Shown here piece by piece: positions 8,106 to 17,290 of a stretch of 36,312 nt of DNA. The stretch covers positions 1 through 36,312 of the forward strand of contig JAGAUN010000017.1 of NCBI GenBank assembly GCA_017620715.1, in the 5' to 3' direction. Numbering within the stretch: position 1 is the first letter of the stretch; each line of letters opens with the position of its first letter. The DNA is from Muribaculaceae bacterium. Lineage in GTDB: Bacteria; Bacteroidota; Bacteroidia; Bacteroidales; Muribaculaceae. The position numbers and the translations under genes were made by a program. The notes under the pieces are model-generated. The model ran no database searches. It was not told the DNA's origin and saw nothing but the letters and a program-made list of their open reading frames with translations.

Positions 8106-9128
8106 ATGGCAAAGCGAGTGAAATATTACAGTCAGTATTCAACGGAGCAGCCGGGCCTTTTCGACGATGAGACCCCGGCCGACCAGCCCGACTTTACAGT
8201 CAATATCACACCGTCGGAGCGCAACGTATCCACCGGGCCCGCACCCGACAGCGACGTGCTCCCCGAGCCGGTGCGGCGCGATACCATCTCGTTTATCAGT
8301 TTCGGCTCAGGCAGTTCGGGCAATTGCTCCTATATAGGCGACAGCAGTTGCGGATTTCTTATCGATGCCGGCGTTGACCCCAAGCAGGTGTGGGGCACAC
8401 TCGCTCACCACTGCATACGTCCGGAGGCAGTGCGCGGCATCTGTCTGACACACGACCACTCCGACCACGTGCGCTATGTGTATTCGCTCGTGCGCAAAAA
8501 TCCCCATATTGCTATATACTGCACGCCCAAAGTGCTCAACGGCATGCTGCGCCGCCACAGCCTCTCGCGCCGCATAAAGGACTATCACCGGCCTATCTAC
8601 AAGGAGTTTCCGTTTACCATAGGTAACTTTGAAATTACCGCCTTTGAGGTGAGTCACGACGGATCGGACAATGCCGGATTTTTCATCACCCACGGCGACC
8701 ATACCTTTGCCATAGCTACCGACCTGGGACATGTGACCGACCGTGTTGACCATTACATGCGCCGGGCTCGCTATGTGATGATAGAGAGCAACTACGATGC
8801 CACTATGCTTGCCAACGGCCCCTATCCCATACACCTGCGCGGACGCATAGCCGCACCCAACGGCCACATGGACAACTGTGACACCGCGCGGTTTCTGCGC
8901 GAGCTCTACACTCCCATGCTCACACATGTGTTTCTGTGCCATCTGAGCAAAGACAACAACACTCCGGCCACCGCCCTGCGCGCTTCGGCCGAGGCCCTGG
9001 CCGAGGCGGGCGCCAACGTTGTCGACCGCCCCATAGTGCCGGGCGCCGACGGCGCTATGCCCTGCGTGCGCCTGGTGACTCTGCCCCGCTACGATGCCAG
9101 CCCCATGTACGTGCTGCGCATAAAGTAG
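8106..9128 (+). CDS. Metallo-beta-lactamase-fold hydrolase, YycJ/WalJ-like
   Basis: The ATG at 8106 is preferred over a TTG 12 bases upstream. After ~58 residues of low-complexity N-terminal extension comes an MBL-fold domain: FGSGSSGNCSYIG (67-79), LIDAG, the metal-binding THDHSDH at 115-121 (His116, His118, Asp120, His121), ...EVSHDGSDNAGF, AIATDLGHVTD and a later FLCHLSKDNN. These blocks are those of YycJ (WalJ), a cytoplasmic MBL-fold exonuclease-like protein linked to cell-wall and DNA metabolism in Firmicutes. The classical protein is ~265 residues, so the N-terminal extension is extra. It follows the methyltransferase by 12 bases and is presumably cotranscribed with it. The substrate cannot be stated. 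Confidence 0.85.
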   Translation: MAKRVKYYSQYSTEQPGLFDDETPADQPDFTVNITPSERNVSTGPAPDSDVLPEPVRRDTISFISFGSGSSGNCSYIGDSSCGFLIDAGVDPKQVWGTLAHHCIRPEAVRGICLTHDHSDHVRYVYSLVRKNPHIAIYCTPKVLNGMLRRHSLSRRIKDYHRPIYKEFPFTIGNFEITAFEVSHDGSDNAGFFITHGDHTFAIATDLGHVTDRVDHYMRRARYVMIESNYDATMLANGPYPIHLRGRIAAPNGHMDNCDTARFLRELYTPMLTHVFLCHLSKDNNTPATALRASAEALAEAGANVVDRPIVPGADGAMPCVRLVTLPRYDASPMYVLRIK

Positions 9129-9172
9129 TGTCAAGGGCAACAGTAGTGTAGCTTCTCCAACTATTTTTTTAA

Positions 9173-9214
9173 TACTTTTGCAATATTTAATACAAATATT
9201 TATTTGTAACTTTG
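9173..9214 (+). promoter_or_regulatory. Putative promoter region of the TonB receptor operon
   Basis: Two -7-like boxes are present, TACTTTTG at 9173-9180 and TAACTTTG at 9207-9214, in AT-rich DNA about 100-140 bases before the receptor start. The spacing to a -33 TTTG is not ideal for either. The downstream box is favoured because GC-rich sequence follows, as in other promoters of this window. The leader of ~100 bases has no evident riboswitch. Confidence 0.5.
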
Positions 9215-9315
9215 CGGCGTGAAGTTATAGAGTGCATTGTGCACCTGCGTGTCAAGACCAACCAAAATAATTATATAATTATCACAATTTCAACCCAATT
9301 TCCCAATCAATCATT

Positions 9316-12075
9316 ATGAAGAGACTGCTTCTCTTAGCCAGTGCGATTTGGCTTGCGTGTGCAGCTGCGGTTGCTGCGCCCAACACCCAATGTACCGGAC
9401 AGGTAGTCGACGAAGCCAATGAGCCCCTGGTAGGCGCTACAGTAGCCGCCGTGGGCACACAGGTTGTAGCCGTAACCGATGTCGACGGTAATTTTAAAAT
9501 CAGTGTACCCTCGGGGTGCAAGCAATTGCGTGTCACATACATAGGTTTCAAAGACCATGAAGTGGCAGTGCAGCCCTCTGTAGGCGTCGTGGTTATGGTG
9601 CCCGATTCTAAAGTGCTCAGTGACGTAGTGGTGACACAGTCGTTGGGCAAGACCCGCGAGACACCTGTGGCCATGTCGACCATCTCCGCTCAGGAAATCG
9701 AATTCAAACTCGGCAACCAGGAACTTCTCGAAGTATTGAAAACCACCCCCGGCGTGTATACCCGCTCTGAAGGCGGCGGCTGGGGCGATGCCAAGACACG
9801 TATGCGCGGCTTTACCAGCGAAAACGTGGCTATGCTCATCAACGGTATCCCCGTCAACGATATGGAATGGGGCGGCGTGTATATGAGCAACTGGGCCGGT
9901 CTTTCGGAAGTGGCTTCGTCGATTCAGACACAGCGCGGTCTCGGTGCCACCATGCTCTCGACCCCTTCGATAGGCGGTACCATCAATATCACAACCCGTA
10001 CCATCGACGTTGAAAAAGGCGGATCGGTATGGTATGGAATGGGCAACGACGGCATGAACACAATAGGCCTTAAACTCTCGACCGGCCTTATGAAAAACGG
10101 TTGGGCAGTGACCGTGCTCGGCTCGCGCCGCTGGGGCGACGGATATATTCAGGGCACCGCATTCGATGCCTACAACTGGTTTATCAACGTCACCAAACGC
10201 ATCAACGACCGTCATCAGATAGGATTCACAGCTTTCGGCGCCCCGCAGTGGCACGACCAGCGCAGCTACCAGAACGGCCTCAGCGTGATGGGCTGGCAGG
10301 GCGTGTCAGACTGGATGGCGGGTGAATCGCCCTATCGTTTCAACCCCACTTTCGGTTACCGCAGCAACGGTGAGAAGTTTAATATCAACCACAACTTCTA
10401 CCACAAGCCCCAGATGGCCCTCAACCACATCTGGCAGATCAACGACCTCTCGTCGCTCTCTACTTCGGTATATGCATCAATCACCTCGGGCGGCGGTTAC
10501 ACCGGTCTCGGCCGCAAGGTATATTATGTCGACGGCTCTTTCGACGACTACAGCAGCTCGTGGTTTGGCGCCAACAACGGTGTGCTCAACAATCAGTTCC
10601 GCTCGCCCGAAGGCTGGGTTGACTACGGTAAAATCGAAGAGATGAACGCCGCTTCGACCACCGGTTCCAACATGGTAGTGGGCAAACAGAACAACGCCCA
10701 CTCCACATTCGGTCTCATCTCTTCGTACAAGAAGATATTCAACTTTAAAAACGGCGACCGTATCGACTTTACCGGAGGTCTCGACATACGCTACTATGTG
10801 GGTCACCATCAGACAAAGATAGCCGACCTCTTCGGCGGCGAATACTACATAGACAATACCAACCGCAGCAAAGTGCAGGCATTCAACAATGCAGAACACA
10901 ACCGCGACAACTTCGACTGGGTTTATGAGAAACTCCATGTGGGTGATGTGGTTGACCGTGACTACGACGGCTTTGTGGCTCAGGAAGGCGCATACGCCCA
11001 AGGCGAATACACCTTGCTCGACAAGCGCCTCAATCTTGTGCTCTCCGGCGCCATCAACGCCAACTCATACTGGCGTAAAGATTACTACTATTACGATGCC
11101 GCCCACTCACGTTCGGCAACAAAAACCTACTGGGGCGGTACCATCAAGGGCGGTGCCAACTATAACATCGACGCTCACAACAACGTATTCTTCAATGCAG
11201 GCTATATAAGCCGTGCGCCCTTCTTCAGCTACGGCGTGTTCCTCTCGGCGCAGCGTTCCAACATCGTCAATCCCGATGCCCGCAACGAGAAGTGCTATTC
11301 GTTTGAACTCGGTTACGGCTATCATTCTCCTGTTCTGGCCATCGACCTCAACGGCTACTACACCAAGTGGCTCGACAAGACTATGACCAAGGGTGATCAG
11401 ATTGACCCCGCCAAAGCTAAGGACGGTTCTACCTACTACTACTTCGCCATGAGTGGCGTCGACGCCCGTCACATGGGTATAGAACTTGCCTTGAAATACA
11501 AACCCGTACGCTGGTTTGAGTTCGACGCAATGTTCTCAATTGCCGACTGGCAGTGGGATTCGAACGCTTCGGGTTACTTCTACAACCAGAACGGCGCTCC
11601 ACTGGCTAATACCAACGGTACCATAGCCTCCGGCATACTTGCTCCCGACCACCTATGGGCAACACTTAACCAGAAGGGTGTGAAAGTGAGCGGCTCAGCT
11701 CAGACCACAATGTCGTATGGCGTAACCTTCCGTCCGTTCAAAGGTTTCCGTATCGGTGCCGACTGGACAGCTTATTTCCGCAACTATTCCGATATTACCC
11801 TCTACGCATCCAACCTGCCGCAGAACGCAGTGCTCGAACCCGGCACTCCCTGGCGTATTCCATGGGGCAATGTTCTCGACCTCAATGCTTCTTACCGCTT
11901 TAAATTAGGCAATCTCGACGCCACTGTATACGGCAACGTCAACAACCTCTGCAACTACAACTACGTGACTCAGGCGGAAACCGGTCTCGGCAAAGTGGGC
12001 ACATGGGACAACGCTTACCGTGTATTCTATTCGTTTGGCCGCACCTACAGCCTCAAACTTAAAGTTAATTTCTAA
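9316..12075 (+). CDS. SusC-like TonB-dependent outer-membrane receptor
   Basis: This 919-residue protein has a signal peptide (MKRLLLLASAIWLACAAAVA), a carboxypeptidase-regulatory-like beta domain (about 26-110, with GQVVDEANEPLVGATVAAVG and VTDVDGNFKISVP), a plug domain (about 120-240, with GVYTRSEGGGWGDAKTRMRG and GIPVNDMEWGGVY) and a 22-strand-type barrel ending in an aromatic-rich C-terminus (FYSFGRTYSLKLKVNF). It imports a ligand across the outer membrane using TonB energy. The partner encoded 24 bases downstream is a surface lipoprotein, as in SusC/SusD pairs, although that lipoprotein is not SusD-like. The substrate is unknown; no glycosidase or sulfatase adjoins it. Confidence 0.93.
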   Translation: MKRLLLLASAIWLACAAAVAAPNTQCTGQVVDEANEPLVGATVAAVGTQVVAVTDVDGNFKISVPSGCKQLRVTYIGFKDHEVAVQPSVGVVVMVPDSKVLSDVVVTQSLGKTRETPVAMSTISAQEIEFKLGNQELLEVLKTTPGVYTRSEGGGWGDAKTRMRGFTSENVAMLINGIPVNDMEWGGVYMSNWAGLSEVASSIQTQRGLGATMLSTPSIGGTINITTRTIDVEKGGSVWYGMGNDGMNTIGLKLSTGLMKNGWAVTVLGSRRWGDGYIQGTAFDAYNWFINVTKRINDRHQIGFTAFGAPQWHDQRSYQNGLSVMGWQGVSDWMAGESPYRFNPTFGYRSNGEKFNINHNFYHKPQMALNHIWQINDLSSLSTSVYASITSGGGYTGLGRKVYYVDGSFDDYSSSWFGANNGVLNNQFRSPEGWVDYGKIEEMNAASTTGSNMVVGKQNNAHSTFGLISSYKKIFNFKNGDRIDFTGGLDIRYYVGHHQTKIADLFGGEYYIDNTNRSKVQAFNNAEHNRDNFDWVYEKLHVGDVVDRDYDGFVAQEGAYAQGEYTLLDKRLNLVLSGAINANSYWRKDYYYYDAAHSRSATKTYWGGTIKGGANYNIDAHNNVFFNAGYISRAPFFSYGVFLSAQRSNIVNPDARNEKCYSFELGYGYHSPVLAIDLNGYYTKWLDKTMTKGDQIDPAKAKDGSTYYYFAMSGVDARHMGIELALKYKPVRWFEFDAMFSIADWQWDSNASGYFYNQNGAPLANTNGTIASGILAPDHLWATLNQKGVKVSGSAQTTMSYGVTFRPFKGFRIGADWTAYFRNYSDITLYASNLPQNAVLEPGTPWRIPWGNVLDLNASYRFKLGNLDATVYGNVNNLCNYNYVTQAETGLGKVGTWDNAYRVFYSFGRTYSLKLKVNF

Positions 12076-12099
12076 TCCCCTCAATCAGAGTTTTATAAT

Positions 12100-14124
12100 A
12101 TGAAACAATATATCAATAAGTTTCTGCTCCTTTCGGGTTGCGCGCTGGCTTTTGCCGCTTGCGACGAGAACTCGTGGAACGACAAGCTCGACGGTTTCGA
12201 AAAGCCCATCCCGGGCGATGTGCAGACCGGTATCGAATACACCCTGACCGCCGACGACTATAAGCTGCTGGCAACCAATTCGACCAATAAGGCACTTGCC
12301 GGCGAGGCACTTGCCTCGGCTCTCAGCGCCGTAGGCAGCCAGGGATATTTTACCGATAAAATTCCCGCAGCCACTTACATTCCCGCCCTTCTGAGCGATC
12401 CCTACTTCCCCTATTTCGCTCTCTCCGATGGCTCATCTATAAAAGTGACCTATCAGGAGACCGCCGCCATGCCAAAGCAGGTGGAGGATATGGTCAACGC
12501 CGAGAAATATACCGTGACCGAAGATGACTACAAGGCAGTATGGGAAAGCGACGAGAACTATACCACTTCGTTTGCTCCCGCACATCCGGCATCGCACGCT
12601 ATTCCCGCGCTGCTCAAGGAAAAATATCCTGCCGCAGCCGATGGCGACTATATGATTGTTAACTACAACACATCGACAGTTGACCCCGACTTCGGTACTC
12701 CCGAACCTGAATTCGAGCTCTCGAACGTGCTCGGCACAATAGCCAAAGACGATGCCGTTGATATAAAGGGTTATGTTGCCGCGGTAAGTACACAGGGCCC
12801 GATAGTATGTGATGCATCCGGTTCGGTATTCGCTTTCAGAGTTACCAACAACAACGACCTCAAAGTAGGCGACCGGGTGGAGATTTCGTCCACAATCGAT
12901 ACCTATAATTATGGTTTTCAGGTGAAGCAGGGTAGCACCGCAACTGTAGTGGGCACTCAGGAAGTGACTTATCCCGCCGCCAAGACCTGGACCGGAGCGG
13001 AAATAGACCAGTATGTAGCTGATGCCATGGCTGCCGGCGCAACTCCCGTTCGCCCCGTTTACTCCAAGTTTACAGGCACAGTGGCCGTATCGGGCAACTA
13101 TATAAATATCAAGCTCGACGGCACAACCGTGCAGGTAAGCCCCTACGGAGCAACCGACGCTGTGAAGGACGCTCTGCCCAACGGCGCCAACGTAACCTTC
13201 GAGGGTTATGTGATGGCAATCGCTTCAAAAGGCAAATATCTCAACACCATAATCACCAAGATAGGCGACAAATCGATTGCCACTATGAGCGCTCCCGCCG
13301 CTTCACGCGCCATGGTAGCCGTTCCGTCGGTCAACGAAAACGCAGTGTTCAAGTTCAATGGCTCTGCATGGGTTGCAGCTCCCTCAACAGTGATACTCTC
13401 GCATGCCGACTATCAGGCTATGGGTCAGAGCCGCGACAACCTCTCGGGCACCGTACCCGCGCAGCTCCTGCCTAAATATCTCGACCAAAAGTATCCTTAT
13501 GCTACAGTCGACCAGCAGGTATTCGTAGTATACTATTACTATAACGGCTCCGCTACCGTGACCCGTTGTGATGAATACACTTACGACGGCTCGACATGGG
13601 TACTAAACAACGGTATCGTAACCGTCACCTCGCAGTTCGTTCGCCGCGGCGGTGTATGGAAGTTCGATCCCTCTGTTGAAATCACACTCCCTGTGGGCCG
13701 TAATCAGCCTCTGTCAACCCTCTACTTCCAGACCTGTGTTGACTGGGTACGCGACAATGTGCCCAACGGCGCCGCCTACGTTTCGAGCTACGGCAACAAC
13801 GAGTACTATTGCGGTACTTCGGCATACCAGGGCAATGTTGACCTTCGTCCGTCGGCTGCCAAGAGTGCTTACGACGGCTATGCCGACATGACCGACGAAG
13901 AGGTAGTGGCTCTTGAAAAAGAACGCTTCGAAAACGAAGTGATGCCCGCTGCTCTAGCCATACTACATCCCGACATGGCTCCGCTTGAAGGCGTTGACGT
14001 GACAGTGACCCTGCACTTCGGCGTATATCAGGGCAAAACCATCACCGAGCCCAACGCAATGGTGCTCTACCGAGTGGTAGGCCCCGCCAAGTTCGAACTC
14101 GTCAAGAGCGAATGGCCCGACTAA
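12100..14124 (+). CDS. Repeat-containing surface lipoprotein partnered with the TonB receptor
   Basis: This 674-residue protein has a lipoprotein signal (lipobox FAAC, Cys21) followed by acidic DENSWND, consistent with surface export in Bacteroidetes. Three related segments are visible at about 47-118, 137-189 and 431-481. Each has a DDY/ADY start, a mid-block of the form IPALL or AQLLPKYL, and ends in a Tyr/Val-rich strand such as YMIVNYN or VFVVYYYY. Between them are two OB-like stretches (about 207-288, with DIKGYVAAVSTQGPIVCD and LKVGDRVEI; and about 321-388, with FTGTVAVSGNYINIKLDG and VTFEGYVMAI), resembling domains seen in Bacteroidetes surface lipoproteins. I do not recognise a named family for the whole protein. 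Its place behind the receptor suggests it is the ligand-capture lid or cofactor. It shows none of the usual SusD TPR features. A strong terminator follows. Confidence 0.75.
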   Translation: MKQYINKFLLLSGCALAFAACDENSWNDKLDGFEKPIPGDVQTGIEYTLTADDYKLLATNSTNKALAGEALASALSAVGSQGYFTDKIPAATYIPALLSDPYFPYFALSDGSSIKVTYQETAAMPKQVEDMVNAEKYTVTEDDYKAVWESDENYTTSFAPAHPASHAIPALLKEKYPAAADGDYMIVNYNTSTVDPDFGTPEPEFELSNVLGTIAKDDAVDIKGYVAAVSTQGPIVCDASGSVFAFRVTNNNDLKVGDRVEISSTIDTYNYGFQVKQGSTATVVGTQEVTYPAAKTWTGAEIDQYVADAMAAGATPVRPVYSKFTGTVAVSGNYINIKLDGTTVQVSPYGATDAVKDALPNGANVTFEGYVMAIASKGKYLNTIITKIGDKSIATMSAPAASRAMVAVPSVNENAVFKFNGSAWVAAPSTVILSHADYQAMGQSRDNLSGTVPAQLLPKYLDQKYPYATVDQQVFVVYYYYNGSATVTRCDEYTYDGSTWVLNNGIVTVTSQFVRRGGVWKFDPSVEITLPVGRNQPLSTLYFQTCVDWVRDNVPNGAAYVSSYGNNEYYCGTSAYQGNVDLRPSAAKSAYDGYADMTDEEVVALEKERFENEVMPAALAILHPDMAPLEGVDVTVTLHFGVYQGKTITEPNAMVLYRVVGPAKFELVKSEWPD

Positions 14125-14154
14125 CGCACCCGTAACGACATTACATATGCCATT

Positions 14155-14190
14155 GACGGCGCGCCCTTCCAAGGCGCGCCGTCTTTGATT
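14155..14190 (+). terminator. Intrinsic terminator after the receptor/lipoprotein pair
   Basis: A perfect 11-bp stem (GACGGCGCGCC, 14155-14165, with its complement at 14173-14183) with a 7-base loop is followed by TTTGATT. It ends exactly at the left end of the IS-derived element. Confidence 0.85.
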
Positions 14191-14220
14191 AAGAGCCGGT
14201 TTGACAATAGATGTTAACGG
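14191..14220 (+). repeat. Left terminal inverted repeat of the IS derivative
   Basis: This 30-bp repeat starts AAGAGCCGG and ends GATGTTAACGG. It matches the reverse complement of 14905-14934 at 29 of 30 positions (the difference is T versus C at the twelfth base). Confidence 0.9.
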
Positions 14221-14399
14221 TAGGGTCGTATAGTGCGGATTGATTTTGGGCCTGCGAGGAAGGAGTGTACTGGATGTACACGACCGACGAACAAACCCAA
14301 AAGCGCCCGCAATATGCGAGGCGATGGTATTTTCGGCTCAACCAAAATTGAAAAAGGTATGATTTGTGTTATATCTCAGTAATATAAATCATTGACTCA

Positions 14400-14696
14400 A
14401 TGGAAATAAAGTTTAAACATAGTCGGCGAAATCGCATCGGCAGGTTCTTGTCAGGCTTCCATGGAAAGAAACGGACAGACCTCTATAGGGTATTCACAGC
14501 CATAGCATATTTGGTTTACACCGGATGTAAGTGGAAGATGCTGCCTCGACACTATCCGCCCGGGACGGTATATTACCATTTCCGCAAATGGAGTGAATCG
14601 AGAAAACGCGTGCTTTTTCTGCGCAGTCTGGGGGCGGAACGCACAAATTCATGGCTTGAAAACTATCGACGACTATGTCGAAATTATGAATATTAA
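14400..14696 (+). pseudogene. IS5-type transposase with internal deletion
   Basis: The ORF encodes 98 residues. Residues ~25-64 (VFTAIAYLVYTGCKWKMLPR...TVYYHFRKW) are the N-terminal DUF4096-like domain of IS5-family transposases. The last ~20 residues (AERTNSWLENYRRLCRNYEY) match the extreme C-terminus, normally written ERTFSWL..RRL..DYE. The ~150-residue DDE catalytic core between them is missing, with the join near residues 68-78 (SESRKRVLFLRSLG). The reading frame stays open across the join, so a short protein could still be made, perhaps binding the element ends, but it cannot transpose. Confidence 0.85.
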
Positions 14697-14904
14697 CTGT
14701 CCTCGGCTCGGGCTATGACATACCTTGCCGCGCTCCGATACTGCTGCAGACGGTCACATTATGCTCAAAATATTTATTTGACGTGACGAAAGTTACCTTC
14801 GCCTCGGCCACTCGTTGACGCTTTTATTCATCTTTTTCGGTCACGATGGAGCCCCATCGCTCCCTCAAAAGCTAAAGAAAATCACTCAACGATTGACCGC
14901 CTTG

Positions 14905-14934
14905 CCGTTAACATCTATTGTCGAACCGGCTCTT
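14905..14934 (-). repeat. Right terminal inverted repeat of the IS derivative
   Basis: This is the inverted partner of 14191-14220. The TTAA outside it (14933-14936) begins only 19 bases before the -33 box of the ppiD promoter. Confidence 0.9.
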
Positions 14935-14954
14935 AAGGGCCGTTCTAAAATAAT

Positions 14955-14985
14955 TTTGAATCATGAGGGAAAAAGTGTATCTTTG
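14955..14985 (+). promoter_or_regulatory. ppiD promoter (TTTG-N19-TAtcTTTG)
   Basis: The -33 TTTG is at 14955-14958 and the -7 TATCTTTG at 14978-14985, with exact 19-base spacing, a full match to the Bacteroidetes primary sigma consensus. Transcription should start near 14989, giving a leader of about 78 bases. The promoter lies just outside the IS element. Confidence 0.8.
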
Positions 14986-15066
14986 TGCGCTATATTGCCC
15001 TGTAGGTATTCTCGGGGCATTTACTCAACCGAAAAAACAATAAATAGATACACTTTAACAGACAAA

Positions 15067-17211
15067 ATGGCAACATTAGAGAAAATCCGAAGCAAGTCAG
15101 TACTGCTCCTTATAGTAATAGGTGTGGCATTGCTTGCATTTATTATCGGCGACTTCTTCACCTCGGGCCGCACACTGTGGGGCAACGATACCACAGTAGC
15201 CGTAGTGGGCGACGATGAAATCGACTATCAGGAATACGCCAAGGCCGTGCAGAACGTTTCGGCCGCGGGTACCGCCGAAGAGCGCGCCGCTCTTGAGCAG
15301 CAGACCCTTCAGAGCCTCATGCTCAAACTCCTTACTCAGAAAGAATACGAAAAACTGGGCCTCGTGGTTACCGACGAAGAACTCAACGATGCCGTCAACG
15401 GCTCAGGCCAGGTATTTGCCAACATGATGGTGCAGCAGATGACCGGCGGCCAGTTTGCATCGGCAGGCCAATTCTTCGAGTATGCCAACAATGCCGAGCA
15501 ATATGGAGCGACCCCTGAGCAGGCCGAGCAGATGAAGCAGGCATGGCTCAGCTTCGAGGAGCAGCTTTCGCAGGCTTTGCTTCAGCGCAAACTCTACAGC
15601 ATGGTCTCGGGCACCATGGTGGCCAACGCTATCGATGCCAAATATCTCTATGCCGACCTTAATACCGACTACAACGTACAGTACGCTCAGAAGCCCTATA
15701 CCTCGGAGCCCGACAACAACTACGCTGTGACCGACGATGAGCTCCAGGCAGAGTACGACGCCCACAAGGCAGAGTATAAGCTCGACGAGCCCTCGCGCAT
15801 GGTTGCTGTAATCTCTGTGCCCGTGGTTCCCTCGCAGGCCGATGAGCAGACAGCTCTCGAAATGATCAACGAGGTTGTGGCCAAACTCAACTCACAGCCC
15901 GGTCTCGAAGGCCTCCGCGGATACAAAGGTTTTGAAACCGTTCAGGCCGCTTACAGCCTCGACGCTCTCAACAAGGCGGCAACCCAGGGCGGCAACCAGT
16001 CAATGAAAGCGTTTGTCGACTCCGCTTCGGTAGGTCAGGCAGCCATCACCGACCACAACTCTTCATACTTCCAGATAGCAAAACTTAACCGTCGCGCCGT
16101 TGAGGTTGATACCATCACCACCTCTTATGTGATTGTAGATGCCTCCAACCCCGCTACCGCCGATTCGATACTCAATCTTATCAACGGCGGTATCTCGGCC
16201 GACTCGCTCAAGTCTGTGGCCGGGGTGCTCATGGCTGATACCATCACCACCTCGCTCACCAAGCCTGTGCTCAATCTTCCCGCCGAGGTGGGCCAGATGA
16301 TCAGCGCCGACTTCTCGACATATAAGCAGAGCTTCATCAACGCAGAACTCTCGCAGGCTTTCGTTGCCGACACTCTCGGCTCGCACGCTCCCTACGCAGC
16401 CATCTACACCGTGACCTCGCGCAAGGCGCCTCAGACAATTGTTGAAATGGATATCATTGCCTACCGTCTGCAGCCCTCAACCGCTACCGTCAACAAGCTG
16501 CGCTCCGATCTCGAAGCCTACATTTCCGCCAATCCCACGGCTCAGGCTTTCTACGACAACGCCGCAGCTGCCGGCTACAACTGCCAGCTCACCAATATCA
16601 CCCCCTCGTTCCCCCTCATCGTCAGCGGCTACAACATGAACGGCCAGCCCGCTTATCTCACCGAATCGAGCTCGTTAGGCAAATGGGCTCTCGATGCCAA
16701 GGCCGGTGATGTGTCGGGTGTAATCGGCGGTCAGGCTACCGGCATGATGCTCGCCGGCGGTGTGCTCGGTATCTTCGACGAGTATGTGACTCTCGATGAT
16801 CCCCGTCTGCGTGCTCAGCTCACTCAGATTGTACGCAACAACAAGAAGGCCCAGGCCCTCATCAAGCAGTTGGCAGGCAAAGGCACCACCGTTGATGAAT
16901 ATGCCGCAGTGATGGGTACAGAGCCCGCAACCCAGGCAGTCAACGTAACCCGCCCGTCGATATTCGGCTCCGAACTTACCGCCCGTATCGTTACCACTCC
17001 CAAAGGCACATTCGTAGGCCCGGTGCAGGGTGAAAACGGCGTGGTGGTTTACACCGTGACTGAAATCAATACTCCCGCCGCTCAGCCCGAGCTCCGCACC
17101 GTCAACGCCGACTTCCAGCAGCGTTTCCTCGGTCAGCTCGATATGCTCCGCCTCCTTCTCGGCGATGGCAAGATAGAGAACCGTCTCAACAACTTCCAGA
17201 GCAAAGACTGA
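15067..17211 (+). CDS. PpiD-like membrane-anchored periplasmic foldase (SurA N-terminal domain)
   Basis: The ATG at 15067 (MATLEKIRSKSVLLL) gives a 714-residue protein with one N-terminal transmembrane anchor (about 11-30), as in PpiD. An in-frame GTG-type start far upstream at 14815 would lie inside the IS element and upstream of the promoter, so it is rejected. The anchor is followed by a SurA_N-like helical region (VVGDDEIDYQEYAKAVQNVS, LMLKLLTQKEYEKLGLVVTDEEL) and a long C-terminal part with two parvulin-like regions that are hard to recognise. PpiD-type proteins assist folding of outer-membrane and secreted proteins at the inner-membrane exit. Isomerase activity cannot be assumed from sequence. 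Confidence 0.88.
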   Translation: MATLEKIRSKSVLLLIVIGVALLAFIIGDFFTSGRTLWGNDTTVAVVGDDEIDYQEYAKAVQNVSAAGTAEERAALEQQTLQSLMLKLLTQKEYEKLGLVVTDEELNDAVNGSGQVFANMMVQQMTGGQFASAGQFFEYANNAEQYGATPEQAEQMKQAWLSFEEQLSQALLQRKLYSMVSGTMVANAIDAKYLYADLNTDYNVQYAQKPYTSEPDNNYAVTDDELQAEYDAHKAEYKLDEPSRMVAVISVPVVPSQADEQTALEMINEVVAKLNSQPGLEGLRGYKGFETVQAAYSLDALNKAATQGGNQSMKAFVDSASVGQAAITDHNSSYFQIAKLNRRAVEVDTITTSYVIVDASNPATADSILNLINGGISADSLKSVAGVLMADTITTSLTKPVLNLPAEVGQMISADFSTYKQSFINAELSQAFVADTLGSHAPYAAIYTVTSRKAPQTIVEMDIIAYRLQPSTATVNKLRSDLEAYISANPTAQAFYDNAAAAGYNCQLTNITPSFPLIVSGYNMNGQPAYLTESSSLGKWALDAKAGDVSGVIGGQATGMMLAGGVLGIFDEYVTLDDPRLRAQLTQIVRNNKKAQALIKQLAGKGTTVDEYAAVMGTEPATQAVNVTRPSIFGSELTARIVTTPKGTFVGPVQGENGVVVYTVTEINTPAAQPELRTVNADFQQRFLGQLDMLRLLLGDGKIENRLNNFQSKD

Positions 17212-17252
17212 TAAGCATTGCCCCCTGCGGGGCAGCTAATCGGTAAAGATAC

Positions 17253-17290
17253 GATGCATCCCGGCCACTACGGTCGGGATGCATCTTTTT
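17253..17290 (+). terminator. Intrinsic terminator after ppiD
   Basis: An 11-bp stem (GATGCATCCCG with its complement at 17275-17285) is followed by TTTTT. The stem overlaps the last codons of the convergent channel gene, so it may serve only the plus strand. Confidence 0.8.

Larger units (their letters stand above)
14189..14936. mobile_element. Non-autonomous IS5-family-like element with deleted transposase
   Basis: The element is bounded by 30-bp terminal inverted repeats (14191-14220 and 14905-14934) that differ at one position, both flanked by TTAA at the outer edge, which may be the target duplication. Inside is a short ORF with the N-terminal and C-terminal ends of an IS5-type transposase but no catalytic core. 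The left part (14244-14302) contains an imperfect hairpin with outer arms TTTTGGG/CCCAAAA and inner arms GTGTAC/GTACAC. At ~748 bp it resembles a MITE-like deletion derivative that would need a transposase supplied elsewhere. It sits between a terminator and the ppiD promoter, leaving both intact. Confidence 0.85.

Noticed and set aside
9334..10254. Open frame of 306 codons opposite the TonB receptor, and a similar one opposite the kinase (22875-23720)
   Set aside because: Both are opposite genes with full domain evidence and have no start signal or family resemblance.
12100..14124. SusD identity for the lipoprotein after the TonB receptor
   Set aside because: Position fits, but the protein has internal repeats and OB-like segments and none of the SusD sequence blocks.
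14815..15066. Upstream extension of the ppiD reading frame by 84 codons
   Set aside because: The extension lies in the IS element and across the ppiD promoter, and the signal anchor starts at MATLEKIRSK (15067).
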